Notes: generated by a model from the letters alone, not told the origin. 64,000 bases of DNA from Taiwanofungus camphoratus (GCA_003999685.1 CP021226.1:434001-498000), one strand, 5' to 3'; shown: positions 23,308 through 36,258, counted from the stretch's first letter. Translations and numbers: made by a program.

Positions 23308-24999
23308 ATGTTCCGTATTGTCCAAATCATTTTGTCACTCCTTCCCCTGTCGCCCTGGGGTGCGACAGAGGCCCCGCTGCAAGTTCCCCACAGACACTGC
23401 CACCATGAAGTTGTTGAGGCACCGCCCCCTGCAGCCACCAAGTCCATAGCAATTGTCGGAGCTGGGAGCGGTGGGCTGGCTGCCCTGAAGACCATCCTCG
23501 ACTTATCTGAAGAGACACACGCTGGTTGGGAGGTCGTAGTGTACGAACAACGGCGGGACATAGGAGGCGTCTGGCTCGCAGACTCATCCGACCTCCCAAG
23601 CCCTCCTGAGCTTCCAGAGACACCACTTTACCCCCGTCTGCATGTGAACACACCGCACCCGACGATGACCTACCCGAACTTCACCTTTCCGCCAGGCACC
23701 ACCCTGTTCCCGGGGTGGGAGCCGCTCCAGCAGTATCACGCGCACTTCGCGGCGCACTTCAACCTGACGCCGCACATTAGGCTGAACCACGAGGTCATCT
23801 CGGCAGTATGGCACGGAGACAGCGTCGAGGGCGACTGGCATGTCACCGTGCATGCACACGAGAACGGGCGCACGAAAGTGGTCAGGAAGCCGTTTGACCA
23901 TCTCATTGTGGCCAATGGACACAACCACTATCCGCGTGTTCCAGTTTGGGACGGCACGGAGGCTTGGTTGGCAAGCACACCTATTGGGAAACCACGTAGG
24001 GAAATCTTGCACTCGATCTACTACCGCGACCCAGAAAGATACGCGAACCTCAGTGTGGTCCTTGTAGGCGCAGGTGCCAGTGCACGAGACGTCGCGGTGC
24101 AAGTAAGTCCCTTGGCCCGGGTAGGTGTTCTGCATATTTCTTCAGTGTTCCCTGCGAAGCTTAGAATGACCACTTGATAGGTCTACCAATCAATTAGCGA
24201 GACCGACTCACCCGCTCCAGGTGCACAGGTCATCCCCAAACCGCACATCGCTTACTTCACTGCAGACTCGATCGTTTTTGTCGATGGATCCACCTTGACA
24301 GATGTTGACGCAATTGTCCTTGCCACAGGGTACGAAAACCGCGTACCCTTTCTCAGCCCGCCGCACGCGGTCTCCATGCTCACCGACCCGTATACCACCG
24401 CAAACTCAACCACCGCCCGCGCGCTCACAAACAACCTGCGTTACATCTTCCCGCTTCACAGGCACATCTTCAGCATCGCGCCGACGCATCCGCCCACCGC
24501 GCTCGCGTTCATCGGGCTCCCCGTGCTCATCGCGAATTGTCCGTCAGACATAGCGCAGAGCCTCTTTGTCGCACACGCGCTTGCGAATGCATCCATCCTC
24601 CCCAGCCGCGAGGAGATGCTGGATGAGCTCGTTGCACGTGAAACCAATTACCGTCTGAAGGGGTATGACCCGTACCTTGTCGGTCACCGCCTTGTCGGCG
24701 GTGACACGGAGGCGCAAGATTACCAAGACAATCTGGTAGAGTACCTGAAGGAGAAGAATGCTATATACGACAATGGTAAGAAGTACGTAGAGCCATGGAG
24801 GCGATGGGCGAGACTCCAGTCTGCCTTGATGGCTCGGGGATGGCAGAGGGTACTGGAGCAAGGAGAAGAGGCTCAGTGGCTGGATGGCGTAGAGACCGAA
24901 GACGACTGGGCAGAGCTCATGAGTCGCTTAGTAGAGTGGCAGACTGAATGGGAAAAGGTGCACGGAGAGCCGGTCTTGACCGGCGATGTCTTTGCATGA
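23308..24999 (+). CDS. flavin-containing monooxygenase-like protein
   Basis: An FAD/NADPH oxidoreductase of the FMO/Baeyer-Villiger type. Two exons (23308-24102 and 24181-24999) give 537 residues. After a hydrophobic N-terminus that could be a signal or anchor (FRIVQIILSLLPLSPWG) comes the FAD Rossmann motif IVGAGSGGLAALK near residue 50. The NADPH motif VVLVGAGASARDVAV lies near residue 260 and the ATGY motif in exon 2. NTPHPTMTYPNF resembles the FMO segment before the active site. I do not see the full FMO fingerprint FxGxxxHxxxY/F, so substrate class is open (N/S-oxidation or Baeyer-Villiger). Start codon ATG 23308 is the first in frame. Confidence 0.88.
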
Positions 25000-25547
25000 C
25001 CATTCTGCACCTTGCTTGTAGACAATTATTTCGGTGTAAAATATGCTGGATCGATCCACCTAGCAATTGGTCGCTGCTGGCGTACATTTCACAAGATGGT
25101 GACAATGTGAAAGACAGAAGGATTGTGTAGGTTCGTGAATGTGAACGCAATACCATGAATACGAGGTATGAAAGCCTTGTTGCCTGATACTAGATATCAG
25201 CTTCCAAAAACGGCTTTACTCACTTGGCCTCCTCTGGCAAATCCTCGCTCTACCATGTCCGTATGACGTTTGGGTCCCGCTCTATCTTGGAAGTCAAACG
25301 ACCCGGCTACCCTGCACCAGTACTACGCGTCGCGAATCGTGATCGTTACAGTCGTTGCTCGAAAACCCGGACCGGATGCGCACCGGCAGGCAGGCAGCAA
25401 GTTTCGATGAACATCGCATGGTCGGCACTTGTAGCGTTCGAACACACCCACCATCCACCCTGCCAAGCACCTATCCAAGTATAAGAATCTCCCTCCCGAT
25501 GACTTTGAGCCTATACTCCCATCACGCATGCGGCGCGCTGGAAATCC
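25000..25547. other. convergent intergenic spacer
   Basis: Lies between the 3' ends of the monooxygenase and the DUF202 gene. No gene was seen. Confidence 0.5.
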
Positions 25548-26293
25548 CTACCTCTGGCCTCTGACAGCCAGCAGTACAGCGAATACCACCACAATGATTG
25601 CCGACAATGCAAAGGTAAGCCAAAGTGCACTCATGCGAGCAGCCGGGTACATCCCTCTCAGCAGTGCGTTCTGGACCAAAAAGTACCGAATGGCACCGAG
25701 GACGAGCGTACATAAGCCGATAATGATGATGATCGCCCCTAATGGTCGTGCGTATTTCAGCACCGCCTGATTAGTGGTCCCCGCGATGGTGAAAAGCTGA
25801 ACCAGGGCTACGTGACATTCAGGTGTATTAGCAAAGGCTAGGGATTGCAGTTAAGCAAAGGTAACGCACCAACTCCCGCCGATGCGATGGCAAGACTAGT
25901 GCGTACATAGGCTAAAAATGTCCTTTCAGAAGCGAGGTGATCTCGGGCCACACTGCCCGCGTTCTCCAGCATCAGGGCCGGGTTGAAGACCTTGTGAAAC
26001 CTTGTACGAGTACGCTTCTTCTTCCTCTGGCTCTGCTGGCTCCTCCGGTCGCTGCTGTCGGTGCTCGTCGATGTCTGCGCATCTGCATCAGCAAGGCTCC
26101 GTTGAGGGTCGCGCTCTTCCTGGAAACAAAGCCCTAACTGAGCAGGGTGCCGCTGGCCGTTCGAAGTAGTACAATCTGGAGCCTGGTCCGTTCTGGTTCC
26201 TGAGGGCGGGGTGGTACGCGAGGGGCAAGGTGAAGAGGGGGCAGATATGTTTGCACGATCCGCTGAAGTCGTTAAAACGGTCGGAAGTTCCAT
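25548..26293 (-). CDS. DUF202 membrane protein
   Basis: Two exons (26293-25870 and 25807-25548) give 227 residues. The N-terminal 110 or so residues are hydrophilic and Ser/Thr-rich with a basic cluster (RKKKRTRTR). The DUF202 core follows: ARDHLASERTFLAYVRTSLA, then ALVQLF, and two further membrane helices (GAIIIIIGLCTLVLGAIRYF and LTFALSAIIVVVFAVLLAV). Three membrane segments is the usual DUF202 layout, seen in bacterial YidH and at the C-terminus of yeast VTC polyphosphate polymerase subunits. There is no SPX or VTC domain here, so a role in polyphosphate is not implied. The start is ATG 26293; no ATG lies upstream in frame. Confidence 0.88.
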
Positions 26294-27056
26294 TGCAATA
26301 TATAACAACAAGAAGACGTGGAAGTTGGGTGCACAGGACTGGTGGGGAGCCAAGACGAAACAGTTTTATACCCGCTGTGAATTCGGAATTCAGAATATGC
26401 CGGCTGTCATGCTCACGGCTCGACAAAGCGGAAAACGAGGCAGGAGACTTCTTCCACGTTTAAGAAATGCGGCCGCAATACAGTGTCTCTGACATAAATA
26501 CAAGCTAGCAGTATAGGAGAGAAGAGTCGCAAGGATAAAATAGAAACCGAAACAAAAGCTTGTAATCACGTCACGACCTTGCTGCCAGATATAAAAGGCA
26601 AATATATAGACTTGCAAGTCATGTAGTATTAGCTCCGAGCGCCAAGCGCTGATATACTAGCAGTTGAGGACCTGAGCATATACATAGTATGCAGCGGACG
26701 TAGATCGGATCCAACCTTTGGACTGGATTAAATACGACGGGAAACAGGAAATGGTAGGAGGGTGGCAATGCGAGCATACATATACAGTAAACAATGCTAG
26801 ACTTGGATGCCTCTTGACTGTGTGGCTTATGTAAAAAGTAGTTCCATTGCTGGATGATCGCTTGGTATATCCACTCAAGACCAATACGATCTTAATGTAG
26901 TCTGAGAGTAAGGAAGCTTCTTATCCCAGCAGTTGCACTCGCCATTTATAGGTGTCTTGAGGCCCACTAATAGCCCAGCGTCGTGAACTATGCGAATGTG
27001 AGTACGAAAGTACAGAATGCCTGCTGATAGGGTACAAGATTCAAGACTGACTCTAT
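26294..27056. other. intergenic, no gene seen
   Basis: Lies upstream of the DUF202 gene and downstream of ETF beta. No exon chain or repeat was seen. Confidence 0.5.
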
Positions 27057-28207
27057 TCATGACTTCACAGCAGTAATGCCTGCTTCCTTCAGCTTTGCGA
27101 TTAATTCGTCCAGATTTGCAACCTGTACGGAAGACCAGAGATTGAGTTTGCTGACCCAGTCGCAATGGCACGATGAAAAGAACCAAGATGCGCCGCACCT
27201 TACCGCCGCCCACGCGCTTGGGAGGCTCTGAAACCTTGATGGTCTCCAGACGGGGAACAAGGTCCACTTGCAAGTCTGCGACTGTCAGCTTTTCAATTGG
27301 TTTTTTCTTCGCCTTCATAATATTCGGGAGCGAGGCATAGCGCGGTTCTATGTCTGAGATTAGCAAGAATTCTGAATATAAGTCCGCTTTCGTACCGTTG
27401 AGCCTAAAAGTATTTCTAGATGAACCCGGTTTTCCGTCATAAGGGCATAAACTCACCGTAGGTCTGTTGTAACTACTAGCGGTAACCGACATCGTACCTC
27501 CTCTAGGCCGCCATCGATCTCCCTCGTGACGTTTGCCTCTTTCTTCGCTGGGTCAAGCACAACCTTGCTCGCAAACGTCGCCTGTGTCCAGTCCATCAAA
27601 CCCGCCAGCATCTGTCCCGTCTGGCCAGCATCGTCGTCGATTGCCTGTTTTCCCATGATCACCAAGTCTACGCCTTCCTTTTGCCTTTGGATCACAGCAC
27701 GAAGCGCCTTCGCAATACCGAGCGGCTCCGGGGACGGCGCCGAGTCAGGCAGCTCGACATGAATGCCAGAATCCGCGCCCATAGCGAGGGCCGTGCGAAG
27801 TGTCTCTGCAGACTTTGGTGGGCCAATGGTAACGACTTTTATAGATTTGACTGTATCTTTAAGTCTTTCCCGTAGCCGTATGGCTTCCTCCACCGCTAGA
27901 AAGGAAATAATGTCCACCTCGTTCATTTTCATTACATGGAGGCTTACGAACCAATCTCATCAAAGGGGTTCTGCAGGGTGATGCGATCAAGTAACAATAA
28001 CTTATGCTGGAACAAGGGAAGTTACCATTGAATGCTTTACATTGAGATCGATTCCTTTCTGGTCAGGGTTCACGCGAATCTTCACTGCATAGTCCACGGT
28101 CCTGAACTGTAAATCAATCTCGGACTAGAAAGAGCCCTCATATGTCGGATGACACACCTTTTTATAGGTACCAGGATATTGAGGAGACGTACGGCTGACG
28201 GCCTCAT
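27057..28207 (-). CDS. ETFB: electron transfer flavoprotein beta subunit
   Basis: The mitochondrial-matrix ETF beta subunit pairs with the alpha subunit, binds AMP, and passes electrons from acyl-CoA dehydrogenases to ETF-ubiquinone oxidoreductase. Seven exons (28207-28158, 28101-28026, 27970-27952, 27895-27457, 27403-27396, 27347-27199, 27122-27057) join in frame to 268 residues. Landmarks are [40 protein letters not shown], the AMP-binding region [17 protein letters not shown], the signature [12 protein letters not shown] and [23 protein letters not shown] is supplied partly by an 8-nt exon, and another exon is 19 nt. It shares a 233-bp promoter region with MPP beta. Confidence 0.95.
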
Positions 28208-28440
28208 AACAACACTATCGAGTCGGTGTCGACAGCAAGACAGGACCAGCGTGTGCCCGGTAGTACCGCCCAACTCGGGTGACCGACTGAGAATAATCAT
28301 CTTCATGACGTCAGCAAATTATTCAGTTCCGACGAATAACTTTGAGCGGAGCTTGGACTTCATCTGCGTACAGCTCACCGACCGAAATCACCCGACCAAC
28401 ATTTCTGTCGGTGACGAACTTTTGCTCTTCGACGGCCTTG
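28208..28440. promoter_or_regulatory. shared divergent promoter region, ETFB/MPP beta
   Basis: Only 233 bp separate the two start codons, so transcription of both mitochondrial-protein genes must start here. I see no motif that I could assign to a known regulator. Confidence 0.6.
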
Positions 28441-30015
28441 ATGGTTTCAAGAACGCTTTCCGCCTCGCTCGGGCGTGCTCTTCGTAGCGCAGCGCGCACA
28501 TCAGTACGTCCAATTCCTATGTTTCCGGGGAAATGCTAAATGTCGGCTGCAGCGTCCCGCGCGGTCGTTCGCGACAGCAGTCAATATTCCCGGTCCTATT
28601 ACGGAGAGCACTACACTTTCCAATGGCCTGACTGTTGCAACAGAGTCAAGTCCGCACGCACAGACTGCCACTGTTGGCGTGTGGATTGATGCCGGCTCGA
28701 GGGCGGAGACGGACAAGACAAACGGGACCGCCCACTTCCTTGAGCACATGGCTTTCAAGGGCACCAATCGTCGGACCCAGCACGCACTCGAGCTTGAGGT
28801 TGAGAACCTTGGCGCGCATCTGAACGCGTACACGTCACGCGAGCAAACTGTTTACTACGCGAAGAGCTTCCGCAAGGACGTCGGCACCGCTGTTGACATC
28901 ATCAGCGACATCCTGCAGAACTCGAAGCTCGAGAACTCTGCGATTGAGCGCGAGCGGGATGTCATCCTCCGAGAGCAGCAGGAGGTTGACAAGCAGCTCG
29001 AGGAGGTCGTTTTTGACCACCTACACTCTGTTGCATTTGCAGGTACGTAATTCTCGACAGGTATCAGACATATGTCCAATGCTTTCTAGGTCAACCACTT
29101 GGTCGGACAATTCTGGGACCCAAGGCCAACATCCTATCAATCAATCGCGACGATCTTGCGTCCTACATCAAGACCAACTACACAGCTGACCGCATGGTGT
29201 TAGTCGGTACCGGCGGAGTCGATCACCAAGAGCTTGTCAAATTGGCCGAGAAGCACTTCTCTACCCTCCCTGTTTCCTCTAATCCTATCCCTCTTGGCCG
29301 CCTTTCGCACCCCAAGACTAAGTTTGTCGGTTCTGAAGTCCGTCTTCGCGATGATACGCTACCGACCGCACATGTTGCCATTGCAGTGGAAGGTGTCGGC
29401 TGGTCCTCACCCGACTACTTCCCCATGCTCGTCATGCAATCCATTTTCGGCAACTGGGACCGTTCTCTTGGTGCTGCTGGTCTTATGTCATCACGCTTGT
29501 CTCATATCGTCTCCTCCAACAACTTGGCGAACAGCTTCATGTCGTTCTCAACATCGTACTCGGACACAGGTCTGTGGGGCATCTACCTCGTCACCGAGAA
29601 CACCATGAATATGGATGACCTTGCGCACTTCACCCTCAAGGAGTGGACTCGCATGTCGATCGGGCCGACAGAGACTGAGGTCGAACGGGCCAAGAGCCAG
29701 CTCAAGGCGAGCTTACTGCTCAGCTTGGACGGTACAACAGCGACTGCGGAGGACATTGGTCGTCAGCTTGTGACCAGCGGCCGGCGGATGACGCCTAAAC
29801 AGATCGAACAAGCAGTTGACGCTGTCACCCCTGCAGAGATCAAGCGAGTTGCACAGAAGTACTTGTGGGATCAGGATGTAAGTCATGATTTACAGCGAAA
29901 GTGCATACCGGAGTTGACATCTTTCCGATAGATTGCGATTGCTGCACTAGGTCCTATCGAAGGTCTATTAGACTACAACCGTATTCGTGCAGACATGTCA
30001 TCTCTATTATATTAG
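28441..30015 (+). CDS. mitochondrial processing peptidase beta subunit
   Basis: The catalytic subunit of the heterodimeric M16 protease that removes presequences in the mitochondrial matrix. Four exons (28441-28503, 28553-29042, 29090-29877, 29932-30015) give 474 residues. The N-terminus [20 protein letters not shown] is rich in Arg, Ser and Ala with no acid, a presequence. The inverted zinc site HFLEH lies near residue 90 in [14 protein letters not shown], with the downstream helix ending [12 protein letters not shown]. The second half ([26 protein letters not shown]) matches the M16 inactive lobe. Length and all landmarks fit MPP beta (yeast MAS1) rather than the core proteins of complex III, which often lack an intact site. 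Confidence 0.95.
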
Positions 30016-30969
30016 AATTATGATAAGGTGAGCATTATTTTTCTACTTCCAGCGTTCTACATTTAAAACTGACGTCTTTCCAGAACATGGCAAACGGTAG
30101 ACCTAAAAGTAGTTGCTTCCACTTGTGTTGTTTCGAAGATAGGATAAGTGGGTCTAATATCCATTCGCAATTGTGACTGTCCTGGGTGGTGAGCGAACTT
30201 CCAAGGCTGCCGTCACTTGGTGATAGCTCGCTTCAGTTTCATTGAACGTCTCCAAAGGATTGTGAATTATCATTCACCTGTTGTTGGTTGACCAGTTCAA
30301 TGTTGGCCTTCGTTGTTGCAAGTTTTGGTATCTCCATCGTGAGCTTATGAAGCTGAATCTATACAGGAGGCACCGACTGATTTTTGATATATTCTACCTG
30401 TGCTGTCGCGTACACGGTGTCATTGACGACTAACCCAAATCTGCTTGAAAGAAACTCTGCTCAACCATGTTGATCGAAGTAGTCGAAATATGTTGTCCGT
30501 GCACACGTGGTCCCCACCCAGGCTGGCTAATTAGGCGTTCGACAAGGGTCGTCGTGAGGCTAGTTAGGCCGGGGTTGAGTCGCACGCTTCCTTCAATAAT
30601 TCTTCAACAAGTACTGTGCCAATTGATAGAGTCAATGCACTCCCTCAGTCGGTACTTAGGGTCTCGACCAATAACGTTTTCGGTATTTGCGACACCAGTG
30701 TAGAACTCCAGGAAACTGAAACTTTAGCAAGAGGAAGTCCAGGAAGCAACTAGGAGCCTGTAGGTCAGAGCAGACAGCCCATGGAATGCACTCTGAGAGA
30801 GAAGTCATCTTTCCCCCTCCGTTGTCGAGTCACAGGTGCGGGCGGCGAATGTCAATGCGTGCCGAGATGGCAGAGGCGGTCATGCGCATGACCAGGCTGA
30901 ACCGACCTCCGGATGATGCGGTAAGTATAAGACTCAACGTAAATGAAGAGTCGTTGGAGGCTATCAACA
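30016..30969. other. intergenic, no gene recognised
   Basis: Holds the 3' flank of MPP beta and the 5' flank of the CoA-transferase. A short open stretch at 30840-30930 ending in a good donor could be a 5' leader exon of the latter. Confidence 0.45.
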
Positions 30970-32782
30970 ATGGTCGACCCTTATGCCGCTGCTAAGTCCT
31001 TGTGGAAGGCGAATGCCTTGCCTCTTGAAATGATATCTTCGCATCTACATCTCAGCGCCAAACCGGATCCTGCCGTTAACTCTTCGTTCAGACTCGGTAC
31101 CGTGGCACAGGTAAGTTGCGCTATTGTATGTTCGCTATACCTGATGTACCCTATGATGTTCAGACTGCAATTGGCTTGTCCGGTCTCGCAGCAGCGTACT
31201 TTCATCAGTTGAGGACGGGAGTAGAGCAGGATGTCACAGTAGACGCCCGTCACGGCGTCCTGGAGTTTAGCAAGTCGTCCTGACCGCTTGTGTGAAGACT
31301 GAGTTCTGATACGCCAGTCTGTTAGAAAGCGAGTCATGGTACACTGTGGATGGAAGGATCCCAACCGGCTCGCTTTTCGATCAATTGGCGGGGACATATA
31401 AGACGAAAGATGGCAGCTATGTTCGACTCCATACTAACTTTGCCCAGTAGGTCCCACAAGGTATCGAGAATTACCGCAGGTTGACAGTCTGCATCAAAGC
31501 CACCGTCAGGGTATCTTGGAAATCCTGAAGTGCGAAGCTTCCAGGGAAGACATTGCTGCCGCGTTATTACATTGGAATGCTGTCGATTTCGAAACAGAGG
31601 CCTCTGCTCGGAAGATGGTTGCAACTGCGTTCCGTTCCTTTGACCAGTGGGATGAGCATCCTCAAGGGAAAGCTTTAGCCCATACACCTCCTGTGGAGCT
31701 CATTAGGATTGCGGATGCTCCCAAGAGGGAGACGCAAGGACAGCACAGTCGGCCTCTAGACGGGATCCGTGTCTTAGATTTAACGAGAGTTCTTGCTGGG
31801 CCCGTTTGCGGTCGGACTCTTGCAGGTTTGTCTATATTCGAATAATGCTTGAAGATGCCTTGTAACGTAGACCCTTGCCTAGCACATGGCGCCGATGTCT
31901 TATGGATCACATCCCCGAACCTCCCTGCACTTCCGCTCCTCGATCTCGACACGTCGAGAGGCAAGCGCACAACACAGCTCGACCTGACCAATGAGGAAGG
32001 CTCTGCAAAGCTGGCCTCTCTTATTAAGGATGCCGATGTCTTTCTGCAGGCATATCGTCCAGGCGGTCTGCGTGAGAAAGGCTTCGGCGTTGATGATGTG
32101 GCTAAAGCTCGACCGGGAATTGTGTATGCTAGCCTGAACGCGTATGGTTGGGAGGGTCCATGGAAGGATCGACGAGGAGTGAGCACGGAACTGATTTTCC
32201 AGGTACACAAGTATCTCATCAATGCCTTTTTAGTTTGATTCTCTGGTGCAAACAGCAACTGGATTCAATGATGCAGAAGCCCGGGCTTACGCTGCTTACA
32301 CAAGCAGCCAAGAACCTCTGTCGCCTAAAGCTCTTCCCATGCAGGTATTAGATCATGCTGCTGGCTACCTACTTGCCTTCGGAATAAATGCAGCTCTGTG
32401 CAAAACTATCACTGTATGACTAATTTCTGACTATCTTCATTATCGCTCAACATGACCTCTCCAGGAAGGAGGATCTTGGGAAGTACGTGTCTCCCTAGCC
32501 GCGGTTGGGCAGTGGATACGTACTTTAGGACGCCTCGACCCTGCCCTAGCTTTTGGCGAGGGTCCTTCCATGCCAGCTGCTGGTCCCCTGGACCCCGAGA
32601 TTGCAGTCTTAGCCATCCCTTTCGACCAGTCGACTGACGACAGAGCGAGTGCGAAACAGCGCAAGACGATGACCGCTATCAGACATGCCGCAGTGTTGTC
32701 GAAGACTCCTGTGAGAGAGGAAGATGCTCCTATGTCCTTGGATGCTCATGCGGCTAGTTGGTTGCCACGAGTGCAGAGTTAG
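30970..32782 (+). CDS. family III CoA-transferase (CaiB/BaiF type)
   Basis: Transfers CoA between acids; members include formyl-CoA transferase, alpha-methylacyl-CoA racemase and succinyl-CoA hydroxymethylglutarate transferase. Start ATG 30970. About seven exons: 30970-31110, 31164-31269 and onward to the stop at 32782. The N-terminal part (TAIGLSGLAAAYFHQLRTG, SWYTVDGR) precedes the classic start RPLDGIRVLDLTRVLAGPVC. HGADVLWITSP follows, then ADVFLQAYRPGGL with the usual Asp-rich loop, and SLNAYGWEGPWKDRRG continuing as FDSLVQTATGFN. That longer fungal layout is usual. The intron 31270-31325 begins GCAAGT instead of GT. The substrate cannot be told from sequence. Confidence 0.9.
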
Positions 32783-34877
32783 AGGACATGGCGTATTTGC
32801 ATGAGAGCAGCTGGCGGCGATTGTCCGTTTCAATTTTCGGCACTAGCGTTGCAAGACGAGTGACAGCTTTCAAGGATGATGCGAGGGGCACTGCTCAAAT
32901 ACGCCGAGCCGTCTTACCAATTGTCATCATGTCTGCTCTCTACGTTTCTGGCCATCTTGAAGGATGGTTCCTATCAAAGTCTCAAACTTCCAACCTGCGC
33001 AGGCACATGGTATAGAATTGCACTATAAATGGGAAAATAAGGACTCGGACCAAATAACAGAATACAGGAATTCGATTGTAGATGGCACAGAATCAGGTAG
33101 GCACAGCGTGCCAGGTCGAGAGTATGAGCTAGCTTCACTTTTGGTATGTACCTTCAATTGGCTGAAGAACGTTATGTCTGCGTCCACGTGTTCAAAAGTT
33201 AATGACGGGAAGCAAATATGGGAACAGTCAGGCTCACTTGTCTGTGAGATGAGCTATGATACCTTGGCCACAAAAAGTTTGTTCAGAATTCAAGGGGCAT
33301 TGAAGGCATTTGATAGACTCGGAGGAACCGCCTCCAGGCGTAGATTGTGCGTTCACATCATATTGTGCTGGAAAGGCACCTCCTGACTAGCATATTCAAC
33401 ATGAAAAAAGTCTGCACCTTCGTTGGTTGAGCCAGGTCACCGCTCAGAAGTGATAGAGGAAATAATGAGACCCAATTAATTTGAAGGCATACACATGACT
33501 CGCCTTTCCCGTACACGGTAGACGTTTCTGCCGACTGTTCAGATGTAACGAACAATAATTGCAGCTCCAGCGAGGTCTGTCATATGAAGGGTCATTCCTT
33601 CATGGCATTTTACTTCCGCAATGACCTCAGGCCCAATGAGCATCCACCGAGGGCGACAGATGAGCGTGATATTCAATGCAACAATGTGAGACACTTGCGC
33701 AGGAGGAATAAGAACGCTGTCAATGCATGAATATGATTGGAATTTACACATCGTCTCCACGAAAGAGCTAAACATCCCTTCCTGCCACTGCTGATTTTGA
33801 CGATAGAACTCAGACAAACAAAGCGCCGGTCCAAATTATCAAAGGCCCGAGGGGACAGATTATGGGGTCTAGTCCCAACAGTTTACTCAGTGAAACAACA
33901 GTATCAAAACCACGTTGGCCGAGTTCCAACTGTGCACATTTGGGGTCATGAACAGGCGGAGCAAGTCTCAATCCACAAAGACCATGATTACTGGCAGACT
34001 GCACCATTTCATGATGCAATTAGACCAGCAATGCTCACACAGCATCATTGCAGGCCGCTGGATCTAGTGGCTCGTTAGACGTAGTAGCATCGATAAACTC
34101 ATGAATACTGGTGCACCAACAAATGTGCACCCCCGAGCATCCTTCCATATGCTAATAGCCTTACATTGCGAAATGCCATGCCAGTCTGAAAGATTGAAGA
34201 CCCAGTGCCAGGTTACAAAATTCTATCCGAAGAACGTGAAGTCGGCTCGAGGATGGCCATGACAAACCTCAAACGGGATGTCCCCAAAGTACGTAGGTCA
34301 GGATTTCTCTCCCGTTTGCGGTGGCCGACCGATCAACGCTTCTTTTGGCACGTTCTAAAGGAAGACCACTGCCATACCTGCCTGGCTCCTTCCTTGCTCT
34401 CGTGCCTAGGGGATAACTTTATGAGGATCATCAAAGATGGAATTAAACTTACTTTCCCAATCGCCGATAGTTGCTTTATCTCAGCTAAATAACCTTGGTC
34501 CTGTTCACGAGCTGCGCTAAGATGGTCGGTTTCTTGGTCACACGTCGCTGGACTGGTGAGGACTGACGGGTTATTGGCATCGAAGAGTTTAGTGTGTAAA
34601 AAGGTTTCGAGTAATAGTGACGTCCTTATCGACTACATAAATGCAAGGGCGCATCCATATGAATCTGAGAACCGTCTGTTCCGTAAGTACTACGTGACTC
34701 CAAAGTCGGAAATCCAGCTGAGTGAACGCGGCAACACCGCGAGCATGTGATCGTTCGTGGCTATTAGCTTCCTTTTGGGGAAAGTCATGTGACTAACGCG
34801 AACGCGAAATTCCAACAGGTTGAACTTCAAGAGCCTTAGCGATACACACCTTAACATTGCCGCTCCCAGTTTTCGAC
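32783..34877. other. 2.1 kb, no gene recognised
   Basis: Scattered frames on both strands, the longest about 95-140 codons, with no domain and no convincing exon chain. A minus-strand frame near 33817-33539 has some regular-looking text (ALNITLICRPRWMLIGPEV) but no support beyond that. Confidence 0.45.
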
Positions 34878-36258
34878 ATGACTTCTGTCGGATCAATTGC
34901 TCGCCAACTTGCAGCCCTCGAACTCTCCTCAAAGGAGAATACAACACGACCTGCCCACCAGAAAAAGCCCAGCCAGAACAATGTCTCGAAACTGCTGACC
35001 AAATTTGCCGCGCCACATCCCTTTCCGCAATCCTCTGCGGTTGCGAAAAAACCCTCTACGACCTCTTTAAATGGAAAGCATTCACTGCGACCTCCTTCTC
35101 CTGCGAAACCCGGGGCCCAGTCCTCAACGCATGCACCAGCGCAACCTACCATTGACATTGGCCGTTATGATGGCGGCTTCGAGATTGACAACGAAAGTAG
35201 AGGAGAAAAAGTCTATGGAGAAGCTGCGGAGCAGCTAGCGCTAGACTCAAGCGTTTCACGGTGAGCAGGCTGGCTTTATAACAAACACAATCCTTTACTT
35301 ATACACCCCAGCGTACAGCCCACACGGGAGTGGCATCTGACAGACTTTGACATTGGCAGGCCGCTCGGCAAAGGCAAGTTTGGCCGGGTGTATATGGTAC
35401 GGACTAAGTGCGAGCCGCACTACATTCTCGCGCTCAAGTGTCTGTACAAATCCGAGATCGTGCAGTCGCGTGTTGAGAAGCAGATCAGGAGGGAGATTGA
35501 GATCCAACAGAACCTACGCCACCCGCACGTCCTGCGGCTGTATGGCTACTTCCACGACGAGAAACGGATTTTTCTGATGCTAGAGTTTGCGGGCAAGGGC
35601 GAGTTGTATAAGCAGCTGACGAAGCACGGACACTTCTCGGAGAAGCGCAGCGCGCGCTATATCGACCAGATGGCGGACGCGTTGAGCTACCTGCATGCGA
35701 AGCATGTTATTCACCGGGATATTAAACCCGAGAATCTCTTACTGGGTATCCACGGGGAGCTCAAGATCGGTGACTTTGGTTGGAGCGTGCATGCGCCGGG
35801 TAATCGGCGGACGACACTCTGTGGTACACTGGACTATCTCCCGCCAGAAATGGTTGAAGGGCGTGATCACTCTGAGAAGGTTGACTACTGGGCTTTGGGC
35901 GTGCTTACCTATGAATTCATCTGTGGTGCTCCCCCATTTGAGGATCTGTCTGGGTATAACGGTAAGCTGATGACGCGACATTCGTACCTCAGTACCGAAC
36001 TGACTTTGTTTCAAAAAGCTACATACAAGCGCATCGCAAGAGTCGACCTTAAGATCCCGTCCCATGTATCTCCAGAGGCCCGTGAGCTCATCACTAAGGC
36101 TAGTTCTTTCATAATAAAGCAGGCCCTCCACTCACGTTTCTCTATAGCTTCTTCAGTACGACCCTGAGAAACGATTGCCTTTGACGGAGGTACGGCGACA
36201 TCCGTGGATTGTGAAGCACAGATCGAAAGGTCATTCGACCTCCATGCCTAGTACATAA
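34878..36258 (+). CDS. Aurora-type mitotic kinase
   Basis: A Ser/Thr kinase of the chromosomal passenger complex (yeast Ipl1, S. pombe Ark1). Four exons (34878-35260, 35312-35961, 36019-36098, 36148-36258) give 407 residues, and the sum is exactly in frame. A basic, Ser/Pro-rich N-terminus of about 150 residues leads to the kinase domain: [20 protein letters not shown] (P-loop), [10 protein letters not shown] (Lys), [20 protein letters not shown]. The Aurora-specific activation loop [19 protein letters not shown] carries the autophosphorylated Thr. The tail [12 protein letters not shown] and HPWIVKH end the domain. Intron 3 (36099-36147) starts GCTAGT, not GT. Confidence 0.95.

Noticed and set aside
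33539-33817. Minus-strand frame with regular-looking hydrophobic text
   Set aside because: No domain, no neighbouring exon and no good start; probably chance.
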